64,000 nucleotides of DNA from Apiospora phragmitis (lineage: Eukaryota; Ascomycota; Sordariomycetes; Amphisphaeriales; Apiosporaceae). The position numbers and the translations under genes are program-made. Below the pieces are notes generated by a model, which did no database searches, was not told where the DNA came from, and saw only the letters and a list, made by a program, of their open reading frames with translations. The first letter of the stretch is position 1, and every line of letters begins with the position of its first letter. The DNA is taken from assembly GCA_038363925.1 (NCBI GenBank), contig JAQQWL010000002.1, forward strand, positions 620,001 to 684,000. Reading direction: 5' to 3'. Below, piece by piece: positions 45,272-57,800 of the stretch.

Positions 45272-47237
45272 ATGTGCTGGTTGTGTGGGGTTGCGCGCGC
45301 CTACGTAACAACAACATCTTTATCTAAGGCTGCCTGCCGGCATAATGCTGGAGGTTGTCGTGCATTTTCATGGGGGGCCGTCATCGAATCAATGTGACCA
45401 AGAGGTTGCATTCGGTAAAAGGGCCTTTTGCAAGTTGGCAGATTCCCAAAGTGATGCATGCTTCGAAAACCCGATGCTTTGGGGTTTGGGGTTTGGGGAA
45501 GAGACGGACGAAAAGGGGGTTGTGACTGGCCAAAGCAAAGTGCCGCGGGGGTTAATGGTGATGATGGATGGCTGCTTGCTTTACGGAGTACAGGAATCAG
45601 TTGAACGACAGTTGCACTTACCCCACGATGTTATTCATCGCATTGATGTCGAGCCAGTCATTGACGACTGTGCACGTACCTACATACTTACATTGAGCGG
45701 ATTGTAACGAAATCATACTCCTAATGGCCCCCATTTTGGTTCTAATGGAAGATGCAAGATGCTGCAAATGTATTCCAGCTCCATGGAGCATGGGTTAGGC
45801 CCAAGAGTCATCTTGCATTAGTCGGTCAAGTTGCGACAAGTACGGCCGCCGAGTAAGCAGCACAGTCGAAATTCCCCGCGGTGTTCAGCATCTCCGCGCT
45901 GCTCGCCAGAATACGGGGGCTTTTGATGCTGCACATGCATGCTGCCGGTGACCAACTCGTCAGTTTGGCCCTCAGAGCCTGGCGCGCCTCAAATTTAAAT
46001 TGATGAATTGCTGCTTGGGGATCTTACATATCTTAGCCAGCTGTCAGAACGCAATCGTACGACCTGGGTCGACTTTTGTGGTGGGTGATTTGATAGATTT
46101 TCCTTCTTCAGCCGCATTTGGTCTTGTTTTTCGCCTTGGCTCTCTGCGCTAAGCCATCCGTCGTCTTGGGAATCGGGAGGGTCCGCAGACTGTCTGGGGA
46201 AGAGAGCATATACAACCAATGAGCGGTCGGCGAAATTGAAAAGCTGACATTCAAGCTCAAGACGGACTTGTTTTCATTTTCGTCCAATCCTCGCTGAAGC
46301 TTTATCGATGCGTAATGCAGTTGCGGATAGCTTAGGTACTTTTTGTCTGGGACGCTGAACGGCAGTTACCCCAACCTCCGGCCGCCCGGTGTGACTTCTG
46401 GCAGTTGGCAGTTGCTTGTGGGCAGCTAATGCAACGTGCCTGCCAATGACAACTTCTCCAACAATCTCGAACACTGTTCTTCGCCTAGACACAACCTGTA
46501 TCTAAATACATCATATCATGCAGTGAAGCTATCATGGTAGATCCTTTCGCACATCATGCATACATATCTTGACTTGGTAGGCGGTGGTTGCTCAACAATA
46601 GACTACCGTCCGTCAGCGGCACGTGGGCCTGGGCGTCCACGCTAGAATGCGGAATGGAAACCTGCCAAAAAGAACACAGCTTGAATTACCACAATGCTTA
46701 CCAGCGGCCTTTGCCAGCTACGTAACAACCATACGTCGACATTTGGTAAGCAAAACAGACTGGAAAAGTACAGTCGCAACCTTCTGTCGGTCCCTGGCAG
46801 ATATGAAAACGAAAGCCCGAACATCCCGAGCCGTCAGAACAAGAATAACCATGTTCTGTGGCCCTTCCGCCGCGGAGAAATCGTTACCGCACGAGAACGA
46901 CCGGACGGCAAGTGGACACCCTCGATCACGTCCACATCCACTTGATGACGGCCCAATTGTCAAACCCAGACGGCGCCAACCTGCTGCAAGAAGCCCTTTA
47001 CCGCCGGCGCAGAACAGAAGAAAAAGGTGGCGCGACAATTGCTAATGTATATCAATGCCAAATTGGCCATGATGGAGGCATTTCGTGTACTCGTGTATTC
47101 GCGAAACATGCGATGCACGGGTGGAACCGTAGCTGAATATGACAAAGAAGGGTTTGCTTTCTCCGCGCTGATTGACTGACCTGGACGATGTTGTTCGCGA
47201 TGAACCCCTTATGGACAAAGGCACCCACCCACCTGAC

Positions 47238-47246
47238 TATATAAAG
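47238..47246 (+). promoter_or_regulatory. TATA box of flavohemoglobin gene
   Basis: TATATAAAG lies 150 bp upstream of the ATG at 47396. Confidence 0.45.
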
Positions 47247-47395
47247 TGAGAGTAGAATGTCACTCTGACGTGTATCACTATATCTACCTCGCGCCCACAT
47301 CTCAACATACTTGCTGCAGAACATTCTTCCATCTTCGGAACATCAAGTCACCCTTTCTATCTTCCTCTCTCATAATACAGCAACACCAACACACC

Positions 47396-48661
47396 ATGGC
47401 TGTCACCGGTGAAGCCTCGGCGCCCCTGACGCCAGATCAGATCGCCATCGTCAAGTCGACGGCGCCGGCCCTCAAAGCCCACGGCGAGGAGATCACCTCG
47501 CTGTTCTACAAGAACATGCTGGCCGCCCACCCGGAGCTGCGCAACATCTTCAACAAGACGAGCCAGGAGACAGGCGCCCAGCCGCGCGCTCTGGCCGGCG
47601 CCGTCTTCGCCTACGCCAGCTACGTCGACGACCTCGGCCAGCTGTCCGACGCCGTGGCCCGCATCGCCCACAAGCACGTCAGCCTCATGGTCACCAAGGA
47701 GCAGTACCCCATCGTCGGCGAGCACCTGATCGCCGCCGTCGCTACTGTGCTGGGCGACGCCGTCACGCCCGCCGTCGCCGAGGCCTGGACCGCGGCCTAC
47801 CAGGCCCTGGCCGACATCTTCATCGGGCTCGAGGGCGGCATGTACACGGAGCAAGAGAAGAGCGCGGCGGGCTGGAATGGCTGGCGCAAGTTCAAGATCG
47901 CCAAGAAGGTCCCCGAGTCTGCCGAGATCACCAGTTTTTATCTTACCCCCGAGGACGGCAAGCTCCCACTGCCCGATTTCAAGCCCGGCCAGTACGTCAG
48001 CCTGCACCTGCACGTGCCGGAGCTCGGCTGCATGCAGCCGCGCCAGTACTCGCTCAGCGACGTGCCCGGGCAGGACTGCTACCGCATCAGCGTGAAACGC
48101 GACGCCGGCAAGCTGGCCGGCGTGCCCGGGCTCATCTCCAACCGGCTGCACAGCGACTACCAGGAGGGCGATGTCGTGGAGATCACCCATCCCGCGGGTA
48201 CCTTCTCCGTCGAGCCCAAGACGCGCGGCGGCCAGTCGCCCATGGCGCTGATCTCGGCCGGCGTCGGCGTCACGCCCATGGTCTCCATCCTCAACGCGAC
48301 CGTAGCCGAGGGCTCTGCGCGCCCCGTGTCGTGGGTGCACGGCGCCCGCAGCACCGAGGTCCAGGCCTTCGCCGGCCACGTCCAGGGCGTGTGCGAGAAG
48401 AACCCCAACGTCAAGGCGACCATCTTCAAGAAGCACGTCAAGGACGGCGAGGTCGAGGGGGTCGACTACCATTTCATCGGCCGCATGGACCTTGAGAGGG
48501 TCGACCGGAAGCAGGGCCTCTTCCTCGACGAGCCCGAGGCCCACTACTACATCTGCGGGCCCCCTGCCTTCATGCGGGATGTCCGGCAGTTCCTCGTCAA
48601 GGCGGGCGTCGGCGAGAGCAGGATACATATTGAGGTGTTTGGCGTCGGAGATGGCGAGTAA
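47396..48661 (+). CDS. fhb: flavohemoglobin, nitric oxide dioxygenase
   Basis: This is a single exon of 421 residues. I chose ATG 47396 (MAVTGEASAPLTPDQ) because the globin domain begins right after it; the open frame runs further up without another good start. The globin domain (about 1-155) has the B10 Tyr in LFYKNML (Y38) and the proximal His in RIAHKHVSL (H94). The FAD domain has RQYSLS (about 216-221) and the NAD(P)H domain has SAGVGVTPM (about 287-295), with CGPPAF near residue 385. The enzyme turns nitric oxide, oxygen and NAD(P)H into nitrate and protects cells from nitrosative stress. Length and motif spacing match the E. coli Hmp / yeast Yhb1 family. No organelle targeting sequence is evident, so it is probably cytosolic. 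NO-inducible control is usual for the family but no site was recognised. Confidence 0.95.
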   Translation: MAVTGEASAPLTPDQIAIVKSTAPALKAHGEEITSLFYKNMLAAHPELRNIFNKTSQETGAQPRALAGAVFAYASYVDDLGQLSDAVARIAHKHVSLMVTKEQYPIVGEHLIAAVATVLGDAVTPAVAEAWTAAYQALADIFIGLEGGMYTEQEKSAAGWNGWRKFKIAKKVPESAEITSFYLTPEDGKLPLPDFKPGQYVSLHLHVPELGCMQPRQYSLSDVPGQDCYRISVKRDAGKLAGVPGLISNRLHSDYQEGDVVEITHPAGTFSVEPKTRGGQSPMALISAGVGVTPMVSILNATVAEGSARPVSWVHGARSTEVQAFAGHVQGVCEKNPNVKATIFKKHVKDGEVEGVDYHFIGRMDLERVDRKQGLFLDEPEAHYYICGPPAFMRDVRQFLVKAGVGESRIHIEVFGVGDGE

Positions 48662-51600
48662 GACGCAAGCAAAAAGACTCATTGCTTTTTTTTCTTCCCC
48701 TCGGAGTTACGGGAAGGGACAAGTCCCCGGATGGAGTCCCTAGTTTACGGCGTTGATACCACCGCCCCTTTTACGTGTAAGAATATATATTTACCTAAGA
48801 ATCACAACAATACATATGTTTTCAGTTATCACCCAATCTTCGAGAATGATAAAGCATCTCCGTGGTTTACGATTGCTGACATTGAACTAATTCATGCAGT
48901 TTAGGGGTACTGTATCCGTGATACATACCCAGCTGTCACCCCAGGGTTGTGTGGCTTTTTCAGCCTCCGCCTGCCTGTAGGCGAACAGCTATGCCGCAAG
49001 GTAGGTGTCGCTTCCAAGGAAGAGACGCGTCACCCACGCATGATCTCATCGGGCCCACCCGAAAAAGCAAGTAGCCCTTCTACATTTTTTCTTGCTATCG
49101 CATGCATGCCATATCAATTACTACGTATAGCTGGGTCCCACGTGTGTGGACGTGCGATCCTGTGATGATCTTTCTACCTGGCTTATGAAGTGATCAAGTA
49201 CGCAAGCATGCACGCTCGATTGGAAAATGCAGGTAGACAGGGCAGGTTTGATAACTCAGGCTAGGTAGGTGGGTGAGAGGATGACACATTTCTCGTGATG
49301 ACTTGAAAATACATGCATATCCATCTTATCAGGGGTGGTGATGAGTTCTTGCTAGTACTGAGAGAAATGCACCGAAAAAGAGCGGTGTCATTCACCAAAG
49401 TGTCACGACATACATGCAGTAGCAGTTTCCCCATCTGTCTGCCTCGCTGTCATTTCTCTTTTGTGTACTCCTCCTCCTTCCTTCCACCTTCGCTCCATAG
49501 CTATGCTGGTATGTTCAAAGTGAGAAAGCAATTTGGTGGCGGCTGGTTCACATCATCCGCAGTGAGGTGTATTATTATAGCGAGATCTAATTATATTCGC
49601 AGCAGCCCCGAAGCCTCACTCTGATATGCCTATCCCCAAGTAGCTGTGATCGGATATCCGCCTCGACCTGATGCCCCCCCTCCTTCCCTTCCGTTCTCCG
49701 CTTGTACTTGCCATAATAGGGGTCAAGGGGAAGAGTGGGGGAACGTGAATACGGTATGGGGGTCATTGGGCGCACCGAATCGTGGCCCTCGCTGCAGGGT
49801 TCTTGCCTGTTTGCTCTTCTCTCGGGGGTTGTAAGCCCTGCCAGCCAAAAAGCAAGTCTTACCAGGTACTCGGTAAATCTTGTCTTCGAGATGATGCACT
49901 GGCCCGTCCACGGAGTAACACGAGAAGAAGGGGGGGCGGTCGGTCGCAGGAGGTGCGCAATCTGGTGGGATCGAGCACACACACACCCCTCTTCCTGCCT
50001 GCAGCTGCGTGCTGGCTGTCCCAAGATCTGGGTAGACCCAACGAAACGTTCTCTTGTCCTTGGGAAGCTCGCGGCAAGCGGCATGTCCAAGTTGCATTTT
50101 CGTGTTACATTGAGCGCGCGGAGGACGGGGCTGATTCCGTGTATTTCTGATGCCGTCATTCGTCGTACAGCTATATTCAAGATGCAAGTATTGAGGGGCC
50201 AAGACAGACTGCACGGCCAATCCCTACTTTATTCGCTTTTCTTAGGCTTGCTTAATTGTTAGATACGGATGGGAGGTGGGAAGCGAGTGGATGACTGTGT
50301 CGTCGTATCGTACGTTTTACCCTGGATGGGGTCGTCACTGCTAAGTTTTCGGGGGTCCAGCGATGTCAGCCATCGTAAAGCGGCCGCAGATGACTCTCGT
50401 GACCCGCTGAGGCTGGAAAGACGCCTCCCCCAACGTCTCGGAATCCTGCTAATCGCTTACGAAACTCGGAGATGGCCACAGATCATCCGTAATACCACCA
50501 GTGTGGGAAGGGGTGGTGTCATTCAAGCCTCACATTCTTTACGCCCGTACTTCTGGTTTCTACCGAGATTCTGGGTTAGGCGGTTGTCATGAAACGGGGA
50601 GCTACCTAAACTGACGCCTGTGGCGTTAAGCTGCCGACATTTCTAGCGCTGAAGACGCAAAAGGTCTTTCTAGCCTTTGCTTTAGAAGCGGCAAAGAGCA
50701 TGGACAAGATCCGTGCCCCATCTATTTCATCAGGCGTTTTGCTGCACCTTCGCACGAAGCCGTATGTCAGGGGGTGTCAGGGCAGGGAAACACGGGCAAG
50801 GGGCTGAGCGATCCTGTGACGTTGGCGCCAGTGGCTGCAGGTCAGTAGCCTCCTTGTTTACTGAGCAAGAGGAATACATCTTATCAATTTCCGACATCTC
50901 ACATTCTCTCCTTTCCCCCGCTTGCTAGGCACCATTCATCTTGCAGTAGATAGATGTCATGCATCGATCCTTCTGCAAGTAATCACCCTACTACTACAAA
51001 TCGACGTAGGTCGCCGGGCGGGTACCGTAGGCGGTTCCCTCAATGCACACACACACACACACACACACACGTGGTGAAGCTGAAAAGAACAACATGGTAA
51101 CCATGCTCTTTATCTGCCCCGAGATATAGGTCAGGGGTACTTTCTAACAAGAGGCACATTTCTGTATCTTTTTCAGAACGTAGTATGTAGCTCTGCAGCA
51201 CTCGGCGGCGGGGGAATTCTTTCCGGCCTCCGTGGGTGAGCACAATGTGTCACTCTGTGCATGCTGTGGTCTGTCTATATCGTCTTGGACGGACGTCACA
51301 GGTCGTGATATCCCAGAACTATGGGGCAGGGGGGCTTCCAGAACATGGGGAGCTCGATCGTGTTGGTCACGTCACGCTAACACACGCTGAGACAATGTTG
51401 TGGCTTCCAATTAACTTATATTCCTCGGGAAGCTGAAGGTTCTAGTACGACACTAATACAAGTACTTAGGCATGGTGACTATTTTCCAGAGACGGACTAA
51501 CCACTGTCACTACCACACTAGCCAGAGCATATCGGCTTTTATGACAGTACCGTTGGGCAACACTTATCTCCATCCCGAGTGATCTCTTATCTTTGTGTCT

Positions 51601-52404
51601 ATTTCTCGACAGGTGAAGGGGCTTGCTGATCTAGCAGAGCGTCTTGGATACAGAAAACGGCGCCGCACCGAGCCTCCACGTGAAGGCGTATTTCTGCAAA
51701 ATCTACCCCTGGCTTACTACACGTATGATCGACTCTACGAATGTAGCTAATCCCCTGGATGCTGTTCCTAAAGTCGTTATGGTGAAAGGGGCAGTGATAC
51801 CAATTAATTCCCCAGAGGTGGCAGAGCTTGTTGGGCTCCGTCGTGCAGATATCTGGGCATAGAATCGTGGCACTTGGCGCTTGATTGCATTATCGGACGC
51901 TGTGCGCCCATTCTCTGTACTACCACACCCCCTATGGCTCATGCGACAGATCCTGCAGGTTGAGGTGGCTCAAGGCGGTATGCCCCCCAGCAATAAGATC
52001 CGCGCCGCTGGTTCCAGCTGCTCCCCATCTTTCTGTCTCTCTCTCCCTGCGCCTTCCAGTGAGATTATGCCCGCTCCTCCTTGACGCTACCTATACCGCC
52101 TGCTTTACTCAACCACACTACCTCGAACGCCATGGCACTCTGGCACTCTGAGATGTCGATATGCCGTACATCCAGATCCTGCAGATAGCCATATTGCGTG
52201 TCTCACTCACTTATATTGCAGAGAGACTCCCTAGAAAGGGCACGTTCGACATTTATTCATCGCAATGAATCCAGTAATGTCTCATTGATATTTCCATACA
52301 ACCGAAGCGAGCAAACGAAGAAACTGGGGTAGTCGAGAATTGTCTCTCTGATCTGCCTCTTTGATCTGCTACCCCCTTACTTACTACTCCCATCACAAGC
52401 AGTT
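48662..52404. other. 3.7-kb gene-poor spacer
   Basis: No convincing gene on either strand. It includes a (CA)n run at 51046-51070. Its right end must hold the promoter of the Zn2Cys6 gene. Confidence 0.5.
51046..51070. repeat. (CA)n microsatellite
   Basis: About twelve CA units. Confidence 0.9.
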
Positions 52405-53448
52405 ATGCCGCCGCCTCCTCCTCCTCCAGAACGCAACCGCAAGGCCTGCGACAAATGCCACCAGCAGAAGCTGAGCTGCAAGAAGATGGGCGGCGGCGAC
52501 GACAAGTGCGAGCGGTGCCACAGGCTCAAGCGGCCGTGCACCTCGAGCCCCCCGCTGCGGAACCAGCGCAACAACAGCAGCAGCACAACTGCTCGGCGCA
52601 ACCCGAGGGAGCACGAAGGCGGCGGCCGGAGGAGAGAGCTAAGACACTCTCCATCCTACCTCGATCTCCTGCTCCTGTCGGTCACACTGCTACTGCTGCT
52701 GCTGCTGCTGCTGCTGGCATGGCCCTATTTGCCGACTCCGCTTCCGAGTCTGGCTCGTCGTCGTGCTACTCCCACGACCAGGACACGACAGGTGAGTGAG
52801 CACATCTTTGATGAACTCGTGGGACGGTGCGTTGTTGCTCACATACTATAATTAGCATCGGTCATCCCTGTCATGTCTGAACGGATGCTAGTAGTCACAG
52901 AGTCAGATGAGCAGCAGCATCAACAGCATCCACAGTACATGGAACCCATTTGCTGGCCTGGTCACGCTGTTACTGCAGCTGAGTTCGGCGGTGCGGCATT
53001 CCCTCCGTACCTCGCGCCCTGCTGGCCGAACGGGGAGGAAATAATACCCCGAGTCGACTTTCTGGTGGGTGGGGACTACTCAGACGAATCAGCCTCTGGT
53101 CCGCGGGGTATTAGCAGGCCCATCCAGGCGGCTTGTGGCTTCCCCAATCTCGACCTAGATCTGGATGCGAGGGATGACGACAGCAGTATGATACCGCCGT
53201 CGGGGGCGCATATTGTCCAACTTCAGCCCACTGTGGCGATGGCAATGCCTATTACATCATTGCATAGGCGAGATCCCGCGTATATCCGTGAAGATCTAGG
53301 CCCCTATACCAACTTCCACCCCACCATGGGTTTCGGCCCCGGATTTGTTCACTGTGGTGGTGACTACGGGCCGGGTAGTCGGGTCCGGTTTGATTGGCAG
53401 CCCATAGTCTGCGCGGAGCCATCGTTTCAAGGGGAGATTGTCTTGTAG
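52405..53448 (+). CDS. Zn2Cys6 transcription factor, likely PKS regulator
   Basis: ATG 52405 is followed at once by Pro-rich MPPPPPPPERNRKA and the binuclear zinc cluster CDKCHQQKLSCKK...KCERCHRLKRPC (six Cys, usual spacing), then the linker TSSPPLRNQR. An intron at 52792-52855 (GTGAGT..ATTAG) joins to the second exon at 52856. The phase of that intron shows that the frame before it is SESGSSSCYSHDQDTT, not the one carrying the zinc cluster. One base is therefore missing between about 52565 and 52640. Restored, the protein has about 326 residues. The rest is disordered and acidic (LDLDLDARDDD), without a fungal_trans middle-homology domain. Such short zinc-cluster factors are common next to secondary-metabolism genes. 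The PKS lies 1.4 kb downstream on the same strand. Confidence 0.75.
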
Positions 53449-54837
53449 TCAAGGGGTCTGTCATTGCCTATGTTCCCTTTGTTTTCTGCCATTATACTTC
53501 TACTGATGTATGGGTTGATACATATGGAGTTAGATATTCTCGGGTAGAATAGGGCGGGCCACACTGGCAAAAATGCTTGAAACGTTAATAATGAATGTGC
53601 TTTTGGAAAAGGCAGTATGTCGGTGTCCGAAACAAGAAATTCCCCGTGATCAAAGTTAAATCCACTACAGGGACTCCGCTTTAGCCCCTAAAGTGAGTAG
53701 TGGTATCTCGAGAGATATGTGATGGGGTTTACTGACGTAGAAATCTCAACGGGCTTGTCTATAGCAACCCAAACATCGTTGTGAAGGGTCCGTCAAGCTT
53801 GCGTAAAAGCTACACCCGCACCATCCTGTGTGAAACCCGACAAATAAGACTGAAGAAATGTATTTTGTCTTCGTCGGTCGACGATTGGCTGATGCCATTC
53901 CCGTATCTATCAGTAATTGATTCCCCCTTTTCGGCCCATAATGCGTCGAGGATTGGTTGGTTACGCCTCGGCCTATCAAACACGACATTCGGATCACCCC
54001 AACGACTGCGAATGTCGGTTTCTCTCTCGCTGGTGGTCCACCTGGATAGGATCTCGGACTTCGAGGGCTTGCTTAGTGCTGAGATGGGCGTGTCCCACGG
54101 CTGGAAAATGCAATGCATCGTCGAGATCGTCGGCACCGAGTCATCGGCGCAACACACCATTGAAAGGTCAGATATGACTAGCTAGCTAGCTAGCTCGGAG
54201 TCGGAGATGGAGAGAGGCGCCTCGAGCCAGTATATATCTCTCTCTCTTTCCACATTTCTTCAGCTGGAAGCCTTAGTGTCATCTTCTCGGCCGAAGCTAT
54301 AGAGTCCAAGAAGCGCCGTCTGACTTCTAAAGCCATCATGGACTTTTTCCATGATACCCTACACCTAGATAGATAGATCACAAGTGTCTGAATAACCAAT
54401 CACCGCCTATCAGACCCCGTTCGGTGTTCTCGACTAACAAATGAGAAAGGTCACGGTTGGCTGCAGGGGGGAACCCAGGCGACATCTGAGACAAAGACGA
54501 GCGGTCATCAGCTTCGGCGATGACGCAGCAAATCAAAGATCTTGCTCGTCAGGGGGTGCAAAGCGAAAGGCATTGTCCAGGTTTTGTCTTTCTTCTCGAG
54601 TACAAAGGCAGGCCTTCCCTGTGGGACACAATGCGATTGTCCCCTGAACTGGGTAGTACCATGTGTCTGAATATATTTGTTTTCCTGAAGCCCTGCCACT
54701 TGACGATTGGTTGACGGATCGATCACTTCACATTACTCTTCGTTCACCGTTAATATTCTTTCCTGCTGTTGTTGCTTTTTTGTATATAGTATTGTCAGCA
54801 GGTTTCTTACCACCTGCAACAACGACGAATCACAACT
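53449..54837. other. spacer and PKS promoter
   Basis: ORFs at about 53.8-54.2 kb overlap on both strands and show no family features. TAGC repeats (about 54178-54194) and TAGA repeats (about 54365-54380) are present. The binding site of the zinc-cluster protein could lie here but I did not identify one. Confidence 0.45.
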
Positions 54838-57800
54838 ATGTACACGGAGCGTCAGCCCGAGCCGATCGCTATTATAGGCACCAGCTGCCGGTTCACAGGC
54901 GGCGCCACGTCCCCCTCGAAACTATGGGATACCCTGTCCGATCCCGCCGATCTCTCGCGCGAGGTGCCTAAGGACCGGTTCAGCGCGGCGGCCTTCTACC
55001 ACCCCGACGGCGAGCACCATGGCACGACCAACTCCGTCCGCGCCTACTGGCTGGAGCAAGACCTCCGCGCGTTCGACGCCGGCTTCTTCAACATCACGCC
55101 GCGCGAGGCCGAGGCCATCGACCCGCAGCAACGCCTGCTGCTCGAGGTCGTCTACGAGGCCATGGAGGCCGCGGGCTACCCCATGAGCCAGCTGTCCGGC
55201 CAGGACATCGCCGTCTTCGCGGGCGCCATGACGGCCGACTACGACATACTCTCGCAGCGCGACGAGCTCAGCACGAGCCAGTACTACGCGACGGGCAACG
55301 CGCGCTCCATCATCGCGAACCGCGTCAGCTACTTCTTCAACCTGCGCGGGCCTTCTGTGACCATCGACACGGCCTGTAGCTCCTCGCTCGTGGCGCTGCA
55401 CCAGGCCGTGCTGAGCCTGCGCGCGGGCGAGAGCCGGATGGCCTGCGTCACGGGTGTCAACCTGATGCTCGCGCCCGAGCAGTTCATCGTCGAGTCGAGC
55501 TTGCACATGCTGAGCCCGTCGGGCCGGTGCCGGATGTGGGACGTGGGTGCCGACGGCTACGCGCGCGGCGAGGGGTGGCGGCCATGTTTGTCAAGACGCT
55601 GTCCCAGGCGCTGGTGGACGGTGATCAGATCGAAGGCATCATCCGGGGCACGGGCGTGGGGTCGGATGGAAGGACGCAGGGGATTACGATGCCCAACTCC
55701 GAGTCGCAGGCTTCTCTGATAATGAAGACGTACGAACGAGCTGGGCTTGATTCGAAGAGTGCCGAGGACCGGTGTCAGTATTTTGAAGCTCATGGAACGG
55801 GGACGCAAGTTGGCGATCCCCGAGAGGCACAAGGTAAGATCCCCCTCCCCCCCTATTGCAATGCTGACATGAAACCAATTTGTGCTAACCATTTCCCGTT
55901 GTAGCAATTGAAGAAGCTTTCTTCGGAACGCCTGAAAATGAGGCAGTGGCAAACGACCTCCTCCCCGATAGGCTCTTGGTTGGCTCCGTCAAAACAATCA
56001 TCGGCCACACGGAGGGAGCAGCCGGCCTTGCCGGGGTGCTCAAGGTGCTTCAGGCCATGAAGCACGGATCAGTTCCGCCCAACCTTCACTTTCACTCACT
56101 AAACCCAAGCGTTCAACCCTTTTACAAACATCTCGAGATCCCGACCACTACGAGACCTTGGCCGGAACCACTGGGCTCTATGCCTCGAAGAGCAAGCGTC
56201 AACTCGTTTGGATTTGGCGGAACCAACGCCCATGCCATCATCGAGGCCTACGTGCCCCGCGTACACGATGTCATGAGTTTGTATCGGTCACAGCCGATGG
56301 CTGATACTCCGAGGGTCCTTTCTCCTCAGAGTTGCGATGACATAAATGGTTGTTACCCCTTTGTTGTGTCTGCCGCTTCACAAAACACCCTTCGAGATGT
56401 AATCATGAACTTGATAAGCTACATCAAGAAAAATCCCGACGTCACACCTCGCCAACTTGGATGGCATCTCTATTCGAAACGGACAACTCTGCCCTATCGG
56501 ATGGCCTTCTCCGCGGACTCTCCAGCTAATACCGTTACCCTCTTGGAATCGTGTCTCGAGGGCTACACGGGGGCTAGCGGAATCGGGACCCGGGCACAGA
56601 CACTCCATCAGAAACCGCGAATCCTAGGCGTCTTTACCGGACAAGGGGCGCAGTGGGCTACCATGTCACGGTCCCTGCTTCTTTCGAACAGAACCTATCG
56701 GGATACGATCAGCTACCTCGACGAAATCCTTAAGGCTTGTGCAGATCCCCCCTTGTGGACTTTGGCGGAGCAAATTCTGGCAGAGCCGGAAGTCTCACGC
56801 ATCAACGAAGCCGCCATATCGCAACCTCTCTGTACAGCCCTGCAAATTGCACTGGTTGACGTCCTCAAAAGCTACGGGGTTGAGTTCCACAGTGTTGTAG
56901 GACACTCTTCTGGCGAGATTTCTGCGGCATACGCGGCTGGGCGACTGACGGCAAGGGACGCCATCATTATCTCATACTACCGAGGTCAGTTTGCCCACCT
57001 AGCCGGTGGCCCAAGTGGGGAGAAAGGGGGCATGTTAGCTGTCGGCCTATCGGAGCCCGAAGCTCTCGAGTTCTGCCGAGATCCAGAGTTTGACGGGAGA
57101 CTCTGCGTCGCGGCCAGCAATGCGCCAAGCAGTGTCACATTGTCTGGTGACCTAGACATGGTACAACTGGCGCGGGAAAAGCTGACGCAGCAGCAAAAGT
57201 TTGCAAGGGTTCTAGTCGTCGACACTGCCTACCATTCGCCGCACATGATCCGGCCCGCCGCCGAGTATGTCAAAGCATTGCAGAAATGCGGTATCAAGCA
57301 CCTTACTGGTGGCAACGGCACCAATTGGACATCCAGCGTCCGCGGATTCTCCGGAACTGACAGCATAGACCTCGATGTTGAATATTGGAAAGACAACATG
57401 GTCTCCGCAGTTCAGTTTCACGATGCCATCAAGACGGCCATTACTGAGCATGGCCCCTTTGACTGTGCCATCGAGGTTGGTCCCCATCCGGCCTTGAAGG
57501 GCCCTACCACGCAAACAGCAAAATCCCTCAATGGTGGCGCACTTCTGTATTCAGGGGTCCTGGACAGGACCAAGGAGGACCAGACTGCTTTATCTGACCT
57601 CCTGAGTTTTCTCTGGTGCCATTTCGGGCCCGCGGCAGTCCAGCTAGCGCACCATTTCGGGCCGCCCTCAGCCGAGGAGGAAATCCTGGAGGATTTCCCC
57701 AGTTATCCGTGGGACCGCTCGCAGGTCCACTGGCGGGAGTCCAGGCTCTCTCGGCAATACCACTTCAAGAAGGGCAAGCCGCACGAGCTGCTGGGCGTCC

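Larger units (their letters stand above)
44229..47395. other. 3.2-kb intergenic region
   Basis: No gene is supported. It contains 15 G in a row at 44789-44803 and a TGCGGGCGC-type tandem repeat at 45228-45271. The right end is the flavohemoglobin promoter and leader. Confidence 0.5.

Noticed and set aside
45345..45707. Plus-strand ORF of 120 codons
   Set aside because: No family features, no homologous pattern inside the window, and it sits in a repeat-rich spacer.
47357..48682. Long minus-strand frame antisense to flavohemoglobin
   Set aside because: High GC at third positions removes stops on the opposite strand. The plus-strand protein has every expected motif.
53781..54185. Overlapping ORFs on both strands between the zinc-cluster gene and the PKS
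   Set aside because: Neither strand shows coding bias or motifs; the region is more likely promoter.
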